A DNA stretch of 64,000 bases from an uncultured Prevotella sp. (GCA_905236455.1 CAJOPT010000128.1:1-64000), one strand, 5' to 3'; counted from the stretch's first letter, positions 45,801 to 54,294 are shown. Notes: generated from the letters alone by a model not told the origin. Made by a program: numbers and translations.

Positions 45801-46199
45801 TATTCAGACATGTCTGCTATGCCGAAGGAGTTCAAGAACCGTTGGGTTGTGCCAGGTGATGAGAAGAGTACGGATATTCCGGCTATTGCCAGTGTGCGTC
45901 AGTATTATAATGACCATCAGCTGTCTTATGCTTACAACGCATATAATTATTCTACTGCACGTACAGCAGATGGAGGCTTTATCCGTATGAAGGATATCTC
46001 ACTTACTTATGATTTCAACCCGTCGCTTATTAATAAGATTGGTTTGAACACTGCTTCATTGAAGCTTGACGCAACGAACCTCTTCTTGATTTATGCGGAT
46101 GATAAATTGAACGGACAAGACCCAGAGTTCGTCAATTCTGGTGGTGTGGCTACGCCAATGCCAAAGCAGTTCACACTGACAGTGCGCTTAGGTATCTAA
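42855..46199 (+). CDS. SusC/RagA-family TonB-dependent transporter (second locus)
   Basis: An outer-membrane importer of 1114 residues: signal peptide (about 1-21), carboxypeptidase-regulatory-like domain (TVSGTVISGDDGQPIIGASV), LDEVVVTG before the plug, plug landmarks LWVIDGVI and GSATSIYGARAMAGVVVVTT, and a barrel ending in TLTVRLGI. It differs clearly from the mannan SusC at 2065, for instance in the insertion around the VDVSADDLSSGDAVTLISNA segment. It leads an operon with a SusD, an HExxH lipoprotein, a DUF4302 lipoprotein and a tail-bearing secreted protein. No glycanase lies nearby, so the cargo is more likely peptide or protein-derived (inference). Confidence 0.95.
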   Translation: MSKRLSLVLACFFLSIGMALAQTTVSGTVISGDDGQPIIGASVMIKGTKMGGVTDIDGHFSINSPHEKPQLVISYIGMKTVTVKGGQNIHVTLQPDAESQRLDEVVVTGMQKMDKRLFTGATTKVSAEDAKLDGVADVSRALEGRAAGVSVQNVSGTFGTAPKIRVRGATSIYGSSKPLWVIDGVIQEDAVDVSADDLSSGDAVTLISNAISGLSADDIESFQVLKDGSATSIYGARAMAGVVVVTTKRGKAGRSTINYTGEFSYRLKPSYRDYNISNSQEQMGIYKEMAAKGWLEFSALANGSTSGLYGKMYNEIAKYNETNGQFGLPYTDAAMNAYLQEAEFRNTDWFDLLFNNNITQNHSASISTGTEKASLYASISAMNDPGWTKDAKVERYTANMNASFNLSKNLTVSLLTNGSYRDQNAPGTLARSTDVVSGAVNRSFDINPFSYAMNTSRTLDPSSIYTRNYAPFNIFDELDNNYIALSVSDMKFQGEITWKPVLGLEIHGLGAYRVQKTSQEHFILNNSNQAEAYRAGVDNPNIQNSNSYLYTDPSEPNSLPISVMPTGGIYTRNDYMVRQLDFRGTIQYNKVWNDTHIMNLFAGMEANKTDKDQMFHSDYGVDYDAARLVTIEPKFYKQAKEEGTVLSSFAKAWTRNLAYFFSGSYSYKGRYTANYTLRYEGTNKLGKSRSARWLPTWNVSGAWNVNEETFFKNWMEKNNGAFSHLAFRASYSLTADRGPSYVSNALPIYYSRNAWRPQGDQMEMVIDLSDIANTELTYEKKHELNLGLDAGFLQNRINFNFDIYWRQNYDLIGYIQTQGVGGFIDKLANVASMRSHGVEATLTTHNVQGKDFKWDTDLTFAYAKNTITDLKSKSNVINLVTGSSSSHFREGYPVSALFSIPFAGLNDEGIPTIINEKGEVTTTDINFQEYENLDFLKYEGPTEPTITGGLNNMLRWKNWRLNVFITYSFGNKLRLYPSFAAGYSDMSAMPKEFKNRWVVPGDEKSTDIPAIASVRQYYNDHQLSYAYNAYNYSTARTADGGFIRMKDISLTYDFNPSLINKIGLNTASLKLDATNLFLIYADDKLNGQDPEFVNSGGVATPMPKQFTLTVRLGI

Positions 46200-46245
46200 A
46201 TCCATGTGTATGTAATTGATTATGAACAGATTAAGATTTGAAAAT

Positions 46246-47958
46246 ATGAAGTCTATCAAATATATGATATTGTCACTTTGCTCAGCAGTTATGCTGTTGA
46301 CATCGTGTACAGACAGTTTTCTTGATCATGAGCCGGATGAGCGAGTAACCATCGCCAACGTTGATCAAGTTTGCCAGTTGCTCAGTTCTGGTTATTCTAC
46401 AAGCAACTACGGCTGGTTATGTGAGATTTCCAGCGACAATATTGTGGATATTAATGCTCCTTACCTTGCCACTCAGTCGAATGGCTCTGAGGTCCTTGTG
46501 CATTATAATCTGTCTTCTTACGGCAGAGAGGACGATGAGGCTTATCGCTTCGAGCCGGTGCGCTCATCAACAGACAGCGACTCTCCTTCCTCTATCTGGC
46601 AAGGTTGTTACAACGCGATAGCTACGGCAAACCATGCGCTTGTAATCTTGGATAATCTTTATGGCGGTGACTCCAGTACCCTGCCAGAGCAGGCAAAGGC
46701 TGCCTACGGTGAGGCATATCTTATCCGCGCTTACCATCATTTTATTCTTGTGAATATCTTCTCACAGGCATATAAGGATGATGAGGCGAGCAAGGCCGAC
46801 AGAGGTATCCCATATATTACAGAGCCTGAGGATGTCGTCTCTGTTAATTATGACCGTGGTAACGTAGCTGATACTTATAAGAAGATAGAAGAGGACCTGA
46901 CAAAGGGTCTCAGCATGATTAGCGATGTCAATTATAAAAAGCCAAAATGGCATTTCAACGTCAATGCTGCTCACGCTTTTGCGGCTCGTTTCTATCTCTA
47001 CAAGCGTGAATATGACAAAGTCATTGAACATGCAAACTTCGTGTTGGGTACCGACCCAGCCACACTTCCGTCCAAGCTGATGGATTACTCACGTTTTGAT
47101 GAGTGTACAAGCTCTTCCGACTACGCAGAGATCTGGCAGGGACCAAGTGAGAATAACAACTTGATGCTGATTGCGACATATTCTATTCAGTGGCGTCGCC
47201 AAATCGGTCGTCGTTATGCTTGTGCGGGAAAAGCCCTCCGTGACATAGAGTTCCACTTGGGACCAAACTGGCGTTGGTATCTGATGCCAGCGGCTGGTGT
47301 CAGTGGCGGAACCTTCTGGGATGGTACTCAGGATCATGGCTTCACCAGTGCCCGCATAGCAGAGCGTTTCGAGTATACTGACAAGGTGGCAGGTATCGGA
47401 TATGCTCATGTTATTCGCAGGGAGTTCACTTGCAATGAGCTGTTGTTGGAGCGTGCTGAGGCAAAGTTGCTCAGCTCAAGCCATGATGTTGACGGTTGTG
47501 TAGCCGACCTGATAGCATACGAGGAGAGCCGTCAGTCGTTCTCTGAGTCAAACAAGAAGTTCTATACGTCAGGTAACGCACTTCAGCCTCTTACACGTGA
47601 TATGATAGAGTCTTATTATGTAAAGACAACAAACTCCAATGTCTTTGAGAACTGGGACTTTACTCAGAATATGAGCAGCAGTTTCGTGATTCCACAGGAC
47701 CTGGTGGTTTATATGAACTGCGTTAATGACATGCGTCGTTATGAGACAGCCTATACCGGTCTTCGTTTCTTCGACTTGAAACGCTTCGGTATTGAATACT
47801 CCCATCACTATAGTATTGATGATATTGAGTATAAGCTTACATGGAATGACCCAAGACGTGCCATTGAGGTTCCACAGGAGGTCATCGCCGCAGGTATGGA
47901 GGCATCACAGCCATTCGTGCTGAATACAACTAGTACACAAACAATGAAGCAAGAGTAA
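46246..47958 (+). CDS. SusD/RagB-family lipoprotein (second locus)
   Basis: The surface lid of the second SusC. The leader MKSIKYMILSLCSAVMLLTSC contains a lipobox and is followed by TDSFLDHEPDERV, the usual SusD mature start. Helical repeats (AYGEAYLIRAYHHFILVNIF; AAHAFAARFYLYKREYDKVI) are visible, and the C-terminus carries the family block RRYETAYTGLRFFDLKRFG. I prefer ATG 46246; in-frame ATG 46222 would add eight residues before the signal peptide. The spacing to susC and to the next gene is short. Confidence 0.93.
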   Translation: MKSIKYMILSLCSAVMLLTSCTDSFLDHEPDERVTIANVDQVCQLLSSGYSTSNYGWLCEISSDNIVDINAPYLATQSNGSEVLVHYNLSSYGREDDEAYRFEPVRSSTDSDSPSSIWQGCYNAIATANHALVILDNLYGGDSSTLPEQAKAAYGEAYLIRAYHHFILVNIFSQAYKDDEASKADRGIPYITEPEDVVSVNYDRGNVADTYKKIEEDLTKGLSMISDVNYKKPKWHFNVNAAHAFAARFYLYKREYDKVIEHANFVLGTDPATLPSKLMDYSRFDECTSSSDYAEIWQGPSENNNLMLIATYSIQWRRQIGRRYACAGKALRDIEFHLGPNWRWYLMPAAGVSGGTFWDGTQDHGFTSARIAERFEYTDKVAGIGYAHVIRREFTCNELLLERAEAKLLSSSHDVDGCVADLIAYEESRQSFSESNKKFYTSGNALQPLTRDMIESYYVKTTNSNVFENWDFTQNMSSSFVIPQDLVVYMNCVNDMRRYETAYTGLRFFDLKRFGIEYSHHYSIDDIEYKLTWNDPRRAIEVPQEVIAAGMEASQPFVLNTTSTQTMKQE

Positions 47959-47976
47959 AATAGAGGAGGATATGAT

Positions 47977-49224
47977 ATGAATAGAATTTTTGTAAATAAA
48001 TTACTGATTGCCGCTTTCACCGTTTTCCTTGCAGGAAGCTTTGCTTCATGCTCGGAGGAGGATCTGGATGCGACAATATTCGACACAAAGGAATACCCTC
48101 TTGACCGTACCAGCATCACATTCCCACTGGATACTTTCGTCAAGAAGAACTTCCTGGAGCCTTATAACCTACGTTATCTCTATAAGATGCAGGATATAGG
48201 CTCAGATATGAACTATAACCTTGTGCCTTGCTCATACGACCAAAGTGTCAATTTGGCAGTCCTTTGTAAGTATCTGTGGTATGATGTATACAAGGATAAC
48301 GTTGGTGAGAAATTCCTGAAAATCTATAGTCCGCGTATTATACATGTGATTGGCTCACCGGCTTACAACCCATCGTCTGGTACAGAGGTGCTGGGAACGG
48401 CTGAGGGTGGTCTTAAGATTACGCTCTATAATGCCAACAATCTCTATGCCGACAACATAGACTACATGAATGAATACTTCTTCAAGACTATGCACCATGA
48501 GTTCAGCCATATCTTGAATCAGAATTACAACCGTCCTACGGAGTTTGACCTGATTTCTAACGGTAAGTATAATACCGTAAGCTGGAATGATACTCCGGAC
48601 TCTGTCGCACTCGGACAAGGATTTATTTCTCCTTATGCATCTTCACAGGCTCGTGAGGATTGGGTAGAGGTGATTGCCAATTATATCGTCAAGGATACCG
48701 TTACATGGAAAAGAGCTTTGAGTACAGCTCAATATGACTGGGAGCTTGTGACTGATGTCGATGCAAAGCATTGGACAAGGTGCAATGCGCAAGTCTTGGC
48801 AGGACTGGCAAACCGTGACTCTGTAGGATATTTTGTCAGGGTATCATCAACCTCAGGAGGTGAGGATGAGACCTATGCTATCCAGCGTAAGGTTATACAG
48901 CGTGATGCGGATAACAAATATGCTGTTCCTGACGCCGAAGGAAATATCGTGTTTGTAAAGTCTTCAGGTATCGACGGTCGTGCCGTCATCCAGCAAAAGC
49001 TTGATATGGTAAGGGAATGGCTCAAGACTTATTTTGACTATGACCTTGAGAAGGTTCGTATGGCAGTGCAGCGTCGTCAGTGGCTCACCGATGCCGACGG
49101 AAATTTCATCTTTGATAATAATGGGAACTTTATCAATAACCTCACCTATGTGCGTGCAGACGGAACAACGCTTCTTGATGAGTTGCGTGCTGAGGTAGAG
49201 AAATATAAGGAGCTGCAGAAATAA
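47977..49224 (+). CDS. Substrate import-associated zinc metallohydrolase lipoprotein
   Basis: A putative surface metallopeptidase. The lipobox FASC gives Cys25. The zinc motif HEFSH (174-178) lies in MHHEFSHILNQNY. Its place directly after a SusC/SusD pair fits the Bacteroidetes family of HExxH lipoproteins that accompany such transporters. The length is 415 residues. It probably trims or binds the imported substrate at the surface; the actual substrate is not known. Confidence 0.88.
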   Translation: MNRIFVNKLLIAAFTVFLAGSFASCSEEDLDATIFDTKEYPLDRTSITFPLDTFVKKNFLEPYNLRYLYKMQDIGSDMNYNLVPCSYDQSVNLAVLCKYLWYDVYKDNVGEKFLKIYSPRIIHVIGSPAYNPSSGTEVLGTAEGGLKITLYNANNLYADNIDYMNEYFFKTMHHEFSHILNQNYNRPTEFDLISNGKYNTVSWNDTPDSVALGQGFISPYASSQAREDWVEVIANYIVKDTVTWKRALSTAQYDWELVTDVDAKHWTRCNAQVLAGLANRDSVGYFVRVSSTSGGEDETYAIQRKVIQRDADNKYAVPDAEGNIVFVKSSGIDGRAVIQQKLDMVREWLKTYFDYDLEKVRMAVQRRQWLTDADGNFIFDNNGNFINNLTYVRADGTTLLDELRAEVEKYKELQK

Positions 49225-49250
49225 ATAATAACAAAAATAATGATATCAAT

Positions 49251-50603
49251 ATGAAAAAGATATTATCAATATCACTCCTTTGTGGAGTAGCTCTGGCGTT
49301 TACCGGATGTGTTCATGAAGAAGATGACATTTTTGACAAGTCAGCTGCCGAACGTCTGAATGAGGCTAAAGATGTATATTTCAGCCGTCTGACTGACTCA
49401 GAGGCAGGCTGGGCAATGGAGTATTATCCCACTAATGGCGATGAGGCTCCACAAGGTGCAGGCTATCTGATGTTGGCTGATTTCAACAAGGACAATTCTG
49501 TGAAAGTCGGAATGCGCAATAGTATGACCGGCAACAATTATCTTGAGGATACTTCTGTTTGGGAGGTTATAACCGACAACGGTCCTGTACTTTCTTTCAG
49601 TACATATAACAACTGTGTGCATTTGTTCTCAGATCCAGGAATCTACGAGACTGGATTAGGATACGAGGGCGACTATGAGTTCGTTATCGTAGACATGGAG
49701 CAAGGGGCACAGCAAGGCTTCATAAAAGGTAAGAAGCGTGGTACTTATGTCCGGCTGACACGATTGCCTGAGCAGACTGATTTTCAGGAGTATATTGATG
49801 ACGTTCAGTCATTCCAAAACAAGATATTCTCCGCATCAGCCCCAAATCTTGACTACATTCATTATGGGACAGATTCTTTAATGGTCTTGGCTGAGGGAAG
49901 TACAGGTATTCCTAACATATATCCTTATGGAAAAGATGCCATCGCCTTTGAGAGCTATCATCCATATCTTATTATAAAGAAGGACGATCAGTACTATCTT
50001 CGTTTTAAGAATGTCCTGACAACGAATAGCGACGATGTCGCTGTTCAAGAATTTAAATATGATGCTGACCAAGATAAGTTTTTCAGTGTAGAGGATCAAA
50101 GCTTTTATATTGAAGGTGAGAATCCTGGACGTTTTCTTAATGAAAAGCTGACAGGTCCGGCATCTGCACAATGGCAATTTAATCGTACAAGCGACAAGTC
50201 TTCCTCAATGCAGGAATTATATGATAAAGTATATAATGACTTCCAGACGATAGAATATACGGTTGAGAATATGACTTTCATTAAAACCGATGACGCAAAT
50301 GCATTGCGCATAACATGTAGCTATATGAGGCGTCAAGGTACAAGATATGTCAAACAAACAGTTTCTTATATATATAAGTATAATGTGTCCTACGATGGTG
50401 AGCATGTCGTATTTAATTATATCGCTCCTGAGGAAGGGGCTTCAGAGACTGCCGCAGCAACATTCTCTTCAATTCCTGCATTGGTAAATGCTTTGTCCAG
50501 AACTTATGCTGTTGATGCGGAAACATCAAAATTTAATCTTGGTAAGGTAAAAATGTCAGCTGCTGACGATGCTTCTTTTTGGCTGGCAATTACACTCATA
50601 TAA
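49251..50603 (+). CDS. DUF4302 family lipoprotein
   Basis: A 450-residue lipoprotein (lipobox FTGC, Cys20) beginning VHEEDDIFDKSAAERLNEA and continuing GWAMEYYPTNG, which is the recognisable start of the DUF4302 family. The rest is beta-rich with aromatic residues (GDYEFVIVDMEQGAQQGFI). DUF4302 genes usually sit in SusC/SusD operons next to HExxH lipoproteins, as here, and may encode surface binding proteins. Function unproven. Confidence 0.8.
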   Translation: MKKILSISLLCGVALAFTGCVHEEDDIFDKSAAERLNEAKDVYFSRLTDSEAGWAMEYYPTNGDEAPQGAGYLMLADFNKDNSVKVGMRNSMTGNNYLEDTSVWEVITDNGPVLSFSTYNNCVHLFSDPGIYETGLGYEGDYEFVIVDMEQGAQQGFIKGKKRGTYVRLTRLPEQTDFQEYIDDVQSFQNKIFSASAPNLDYIHYGTDSLMVLAEGSTGIPNIYPYGKDAIAFESYHPYLIIKKDDQYYLRFKNVLTTNSDDVAVQEFKYDADQDKFFSVEDQSFYIEGENPGRFLNEKLTGPASAQWQFNRTSDKSSSMQELYDKVYNDFQTIEYTVENMTFIKTDDANALRITCSYMRRQGTRYVKQTVSYIYKYNVSYDGEHVVFNYIAPEEGASETAAATFSSIPALVNALSRTYAVDAETSKFNLGKVKMSAADDASFWLAITLI

Positions 50604-50642
50604 GAGTTATAAATAGTTTTTTTAATTTAAAGTTTAAAGAGT

Positions 50643-52346
50643 ATGAAGAAATTTTTACTGATGACAGTAGCCGTCTCATTTGCGGCTGTGGTATCTGCTC
50701 AGCAGTACCAGGTTTTGCAGGAACCTCAGCAGAAGGTTAAAATGTATACACGTAGTTTTGCAAAGGCTCCTGAGAGTATTTCACTTGCTAAAAAAGCTCC
50801 ACGAAAGAGTGCTGCTAATGGTGTACTTTACAATCGTCCAGAAGGCTCTTTCTATCATGCTTTCTCAAAAGAGGGTCGTGGCTATTATCAAACATTCTTA
50901 ATTGTGCCTCCTTATACAGATGTCAATTTCCAGAATGTAAGTACAGCCTCTGGTGCGGCAACATGGACTTATAACGGTCAGGACATTACTGATTCTGCAA
51001 ATGGTGATGTATTGGAGTTCGGTTTTGCAGGCATACAGGATCCTTTGGCAGATGGTCTCCGTTATTTTTCCATGCCTACACTTTCGATAGGTGGTACAGA
51101 GTTTACTCTTGGAACAGAAGGAAAGTATTCTTCTTTTGCAAGCTATGGCTCTGGTATCGCTGTTGATACATTGACAAGCTTGTCTTTTGCAGACCAGCAT
51201 AATAGTGGTTATGGCTTTGGTAGCCTTGACAGTCATTTCTTGTATGGAACTGGAAAAATCTCTTATTCTCAAGGTGACTATGCTGGTCAGACTGCTACAT
51301 GTATAGGAGTTGAGCAAGATTTCGAGAAGCCAATGTCACCTCTTTATATCGAGGATGCATATCTCCCATTTTATTCTAATAGCGAGACCCCTATTCCTGC
51401 AGGTAAAGAACTGATTCTTAGGTTTTTTGAGCTTGACGATCAAGGGCAATTTGGAAATGTTATTGCTGAAATGACTGCTACTGCTGACGATGTCTTTGAC
51501 GTAGAGGATGTTACAAGCAGTGTCTCATCAGGTCTTGGATATGAAGGAAAATGGTTTTCTGGAAGTGTGACTTTTACCCAGAAGTCTACTGATGCTTTTG
51601 GAGGTGTCTCTGTAGAACCTGTTATAATCGACAAAGCTTTTGCTGTGGTTATCCTTGGTGTTGACCAGGAAGGTGTCAACATAGGCTTTACCTCTACAAG
51701 TATAACTGATGGTACTAATATTGACAATGCATACTTCATTGTTGAGAGAGAAGATGGCAATTATGGATACCACTATTATACTGATGAGTCTTTGCATATT
51801 TCTTTTACTGGACTCTTTGATAAGATTGTTTTCGCTGATGATGACACCAAGGTTTATGTTGCACCGAATGAGGGTGGTGCCGCTGTAATGAAAAATGATT
51901 CAGAAACTGATGCTGTGTTATTGTACACCGCTTTCCCATGGTATGACAATGCAGGAAATGAGAACTATTATGTTGATGTCGAGTATACTCAGGGTGATGA
52001 GGAATGGTTTGATGCGTTGGCAATAGATGACAGCTACTATACTCAAACAAATTCCAACGGCAACTACTATGGGGTAAATCTTCTTCAGGTGAAAGCAAAG
52101 GAATTGCCTTCAGGTGTAACAGGACGTAAAGCTACTGTGCATGTTTATGGTAGTGGTGTAGAAGAATCATTCCAAGTTATTCAGGGTGATGTTGACAGCA
52201 ATTCTACTGGCATTGAGAGCATGGATGCGACAAACACCGTACACGTCTCAACTATCGCTCCTGTTTATAACCTCAATGGTCAGCAAGTAGACAAGAGCTA
52301 CAAGGGTATTGTTATTAAGAACGGTAAGAAGATTGTACAGAAATAA
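50643..52346 (+). CDS. Secreted protein of unknown function with C-terminal sorting tail
   Basis: An exported 567-residue protein: signal peptide (about 1-20, ending SAQ), then a Lys-rich segment (KAPESISLAKKAPRKSA) and a long beta-rich body without motifs I can assign. The last residues (YNLNGQQVDKSYKGIVIKNG, then KKIVQK) are almost identical to the tail of the protein ending at 509. It is the last gene of the second SusC operon, 39 bp after the DUF4302 gene, and is followed by a terminator. A surface or secreted binding protein is a guess from context. Confidence 0.75.
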   Translation: MKKFLLMTVAVSFAAVVSAQQYQVLQEPQQKVKMYTRSFAKAPESISLAKKAPRKSAANGVLYNRPEGSFYHAFSKEGRGYYQTFLIVPPYTDVNFQNVSTASGAATWTYNGQDITDSANGDVLEFGFAGIQDPLADGLRYFSMPTLSIGGTEFTLGTEGKYSSFASYGSGIAVDTLTSLSFADQHNSGYGFGSLDSHFLYGTGKISYSQGDYAGQTATCIGVEQDFEKPMSPLYIEDAYLPFYSNSETPIPAGKELILRFFELDDQGQFGNVIAEMTATADDVFDVEDVTSSVSSGLGYEGKWFSGSVTFTQKSTDAFGGVSVEPVIIDKAFAVVILGVDQEGVNIGFTSTSITDGTNIDNAYFIVEREDGNYGYHYYTDESLHISFTGLFDKIVFADDDTKVYVAPNEGGAAVMKNDSETDAVLLYTAFPWYDNAGNENYYVDVEYTQGDEEWFDALAIDDSYYTQTNSNGNYYGVNLLQVKAKELPSGVTGRKATVHVYGSGVEESFQVIQGDVDSNSTGIESMDATNTVHVSTIAPVYNLNGQQVDKSYKGIVIKNGKKIVQK

Positions 52347-52395
52347 GCAATCATTAGACAGGTAACTTTCAGTTACTTTCACATGAGAATATCCA

Positions 52396-52428
52396 ATCGG
52401 GAGAGCTGTAAGGCTCTCTCGATTTTTT
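52396..52428 (+). terminator. Intrinsic terminator of the second susC operon
   Basis: ATCGGGAGAGC pairs with GCTCTCTCGAT (one G-U pair) around a six-base loop and is followed by six T residues. Confidence 0.92.
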
Positions 52429-52443
52429 GGTAAATGTGCTCTC

Positions 52444-52513
52444 TGCTAAAAAACAGTTTTAGAAAAATGTAAATTTGCGTCACGCGTCACACTTTTGGTG
52501 TAAAGATGAAAGG
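52444..52513 (+). repeat. Left inverted repeat of the 0.9-kb element
   Basis: Begins TGCTAAAAA and contains GCGTCACGCGTCACAC (52477-52492). It matches the reverse complement of 53277-53345 with a perfect 22-base core and scattered mismatches elsewhere. TAAATTTG (52470-52477), a -7-like box, points into the element. Confidence 0.8.
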
Positions 52514-52665
52514 TAATATTTTAGTTTGCTTCGCAAAGTAATCGCATTTTTAGCATGCTTACGCGTGGAAAATTCACAAAATGGATTCAAAATTAACCAG
52601 AATGATATGTCTTTTAAAGAACTCCTGTGAAATTTTGTTTTAATTTTGAATAATTTCTTTCAGTA

Positions 52666-52695
52666 CGCTTTCACCAAGCGAAGCGACTGAAAGAA
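52666..52695. repeat. Partial third copy of the 109-bp repeat's 3' end
   Basis: CGCTTTCACCAAGCGAAGCG followed by ACTGAAAGAA recurs at the 3' ends of both 109-bp repeats. With its flanks it forms a stem of 11 bp (ATTTCTTTCAG with CTGAAAGAAAT). Confidence 0.8.
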
Positions 52696-52878
52696 ATCTG
52701 TCACACTTGCGTCACAGGTAAAGTGCTACCCGTAAATACTTGATAATCAAGAGGTATTTAATCTTCAAATGGCATATTTTGCTTAAAAATGGGCACTTCG
52801 AGTCCGTCTCACGTGCGTCACACCGCATTTTTAGCATATGCCTGTGACGCAAATGCGACACGATACCCATAAAAACAC

Positions 52879-52987
52879 CTCATTCCGCACTCCCTTTTTC
52901 CTCATCCCGCACTCCTTTTTCCTCATCCCGCACCCGATGCGGTAATCGCCTTAGCGCTTTCACAAAGCGAAGCGACTGAAAGAATCT
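52879..52987. repeat. 109-bp direct repeat, copy A
   Basis: Three imperfect 21-22-bp units starting CTCATYCCGCAC, the last running into GATGCGGTAATCGCCTTAGC and the shared hairpin segment. Copy B at 53168-53276 has the same length and order. Confidence 0.85.
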
Positions 52988-53074
52988 TCATTAGCATTGA
53001 TATTGACTTGGTAGAGCTATCATATAGACTTGCTAAAGCATACATCTTCCATTCCAATATCTATGCTTTCAGAA

Positions 53075-53113
53075 AAAAGTTGTTACAACTTTTCAAAATC
53101 TTGTAACAACTTT
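53075..53113. repeat. Palindrome and 13-bp inverted repeat inside the element
   Basis: AAAAGTTGT-T-ACAACTTTT (53075-53093) is a perfect palindrome about one central base. AAAGTTGTTACAA (53076-53088) also pairs perfectly with TTGTAACAACTTT (53101-53113) across 12 bases, so two alternative hairpins exist. Confidence 0.8.
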
Positions 53114-53167
53114 CCGCCAGAAACTTTGCTTTTACCAAACTGCTCCGCCGTTTTTAACCTCTAAACC

Positions 53168-53276
53168 CTCATCCCGCACAACCCTTTCCCTCATCCCACA
53201 CAACCCTTCCCTCATCCCGCACTTGATGCGGTAATCGCCTTAGCGCTTTCACCAAGCGAAGCGACTGAAAGAATCT
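53168..53276. repeat. 109-bp direct repeat, copy B
   Basis: Same structure as copy A: three CTCATCCCRCAC units, then GATGCGGTAATCGCCTTAGC and CGCTTTCACCAAGCGAAGCG. It ends one base before the right inverted repeat begins. Confidence 0.85.
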
Positions 53277-53345
53277 CCTTTAAACTTTACCCCAAAGTGT
53301 GACGCGTGACGCAAAAATACGTTTTTTAAAAATTAGTTTTTAGCA
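53277..53345 (-). repeat. Right inverted repeat of the 0.9-kb element
   Basis: Mirror of 52444-52513, with GTGTGACGCGTGACGC at 53297-53312. On the minus strand TATTTTTG (53312-53319) is a -7-like box pointing into the element, as on the left side. Confidence 0.8.
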
Positions 53346-53395
53346 AACTCCACTTTCGAATTTGTATCCAGTTAATGTTTTATTTCTGATAATGC

Positions 53396-54175
53396 TTAGA
53401 AGAAAATGATGGGGAGCGAGTTTTTCTGCTTCTGTGCCAATTCTTTTTTCATTCGCTTGACAGCTGTTTGAAAGAAAAAGGCGATTAAATGCTCATCTTT
53501 ATTCTCAATACGAATTTGTTTTAGGGCAGATATATATGCGGCACGGTCTTTAATATCAATGATTAGCATTGGGTGACCAGCTCGTAGCAGAATAAAGTTG
53601 GAGAGTAGCCGACCTGTCCTGCCATTACCATCACGGAAAGGGTGGAGGTATTCAAAATAGCCATGCCATTTAGCAGCAATAATCATTGGGTGTAACCCTT
53701 CCTTGATAGCTCTTTCTGTAGACGTCATCAGGTTTGGAACTTGGGCAATCAAAGTCTCGTGGTTTCCAAAAACAGTATCTCCTGCAGCCATATCCTCCAT
53801 TGTATATTCTCCGGCTATAGCACCTGGAGCCTTATAACTAAGGGTATGCTCTGTCACTAAACGGTTTACTTCTTTTAATAAGGACTCGTTAAATGGATGA
53901 TTCAGATTACTAACCATATAGTCGAACGCCCTGAAATGATCAGCCATCTCGGTACACTCAAGCAAAGAACGTCCTACGGGAACCATCGCCATGCCCTGCT
54001 CGCGAAGAATTCTCGTGTCATCCACCGTGAAAGAGTTTCCTTCTATTGCACAGGAATGCGCAGAAAACAGGATCTCATTGAATTCCATCCATTGTTTCTG
54101 TCCCATCCTGTTGGATATATCATGTTGATATTCTTTCAGGATTTGCTCGTATTCCTCAATCTCCTTTTCAAACAT
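53396..54175 (-). CDS. Fic family protein, N-terminal inhibitory-helix type
   Basis: A probable AMP transferase of 259 residues. The active-site motif HPFRDGNGRTGR (178-189) is complete. The inhibitory motif SCAIEGN (41-47) lies N-terminal to the Fic core, as in class II Fic proteins, where its Glu blocks ATP binding, so activity is probably self-restrained. There is no separate antitoxin gene next to it. It is a single gene transcribed towards the 0.9-kb repeat element, away from the M6 protease genes. The target protein is unknown. Confidence 0.92.
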   Translation of the reverse strand: MFEKEIEEYEQILKEYQHDISNRMGQKQWMEFNEILFSAHSCAIEGNSFTVDDTRILREQGMAMVPVGRSLLECTEMADHFRAFDYMVSNLNHPFNESLLKEVNRLVTEHTLSYKAPGAIAGEYTMEDMAAGDTVFGNHETLIAQVPNLMTSTERAIKEGLHPMIIAAKWHGYFEYLHPFRDGNGRTGRLLSNFILLRAGHPMLIIDIKDRAAYISALKQIRIENKDEHLIAFFFQTAVKRMKKELAQKQKNSLPIIFF

Positions 54176-54211
54176 TTGTTTCTCTGCTTTGCGGACTTAG
54201 AGTTCCTTATG

Positions 54212-54219
54212 CAAAGGTA
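54212..54219 (-). promoter_or_regulatory. -7 element of the Fic gene
   Basis: On the minus strand TACCTTTG, 36 bases before the start codon. No good -33 match at the right distance. Confidence 0.55.
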
Positions 54220-54294
54220 AACATTATTTCTGAGATGAAGCGGCTTCAACTTGTTAATGTTTTGAAATAGTTCGTTTATTACAATCATTATTAT

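Larger units (their letters stand above)
52444..53345. repeat. Non-coding repeat element of about 0.9 kb bounded by inverted repeats
   Basis: Between the terminator at 52428 and the Fic gene stop I see no credible ORF. The stretch is bounded by inverted repeats of about 70 bp (52444-52513 and 53277-53345). Inside are two 109-bp direct repeats, a partial third copy, a long palindrome and repeated GCGTCACA motifs in both orientations. It could be a non-autonomous mobile element, a repeat island encoding structured RNA, or a protein-binding region. No target-site duplication is evident at the ends. Confidence 0.7.

Noticed and set aside
52470..52477. -7-like boxes in the inverted repeats considered as proven promoters
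   Set aside because: No -33 element at the right distance on either side; kept only as a note in the repeat entries.
52879..53231. CTCATCCCGCAC repeats considered as a CRISPR array
   Set aside because: Only three imperfect copies per cluster, unit length 21-22 bp with no unique spacers, and no cas genes.
52444..53345. Repeat-rich non-coding region considered as a replication origin
   Set aside because: No DnaA boxes (TTATCCACA type) and no dnaA or other origin-linked genes next to it.
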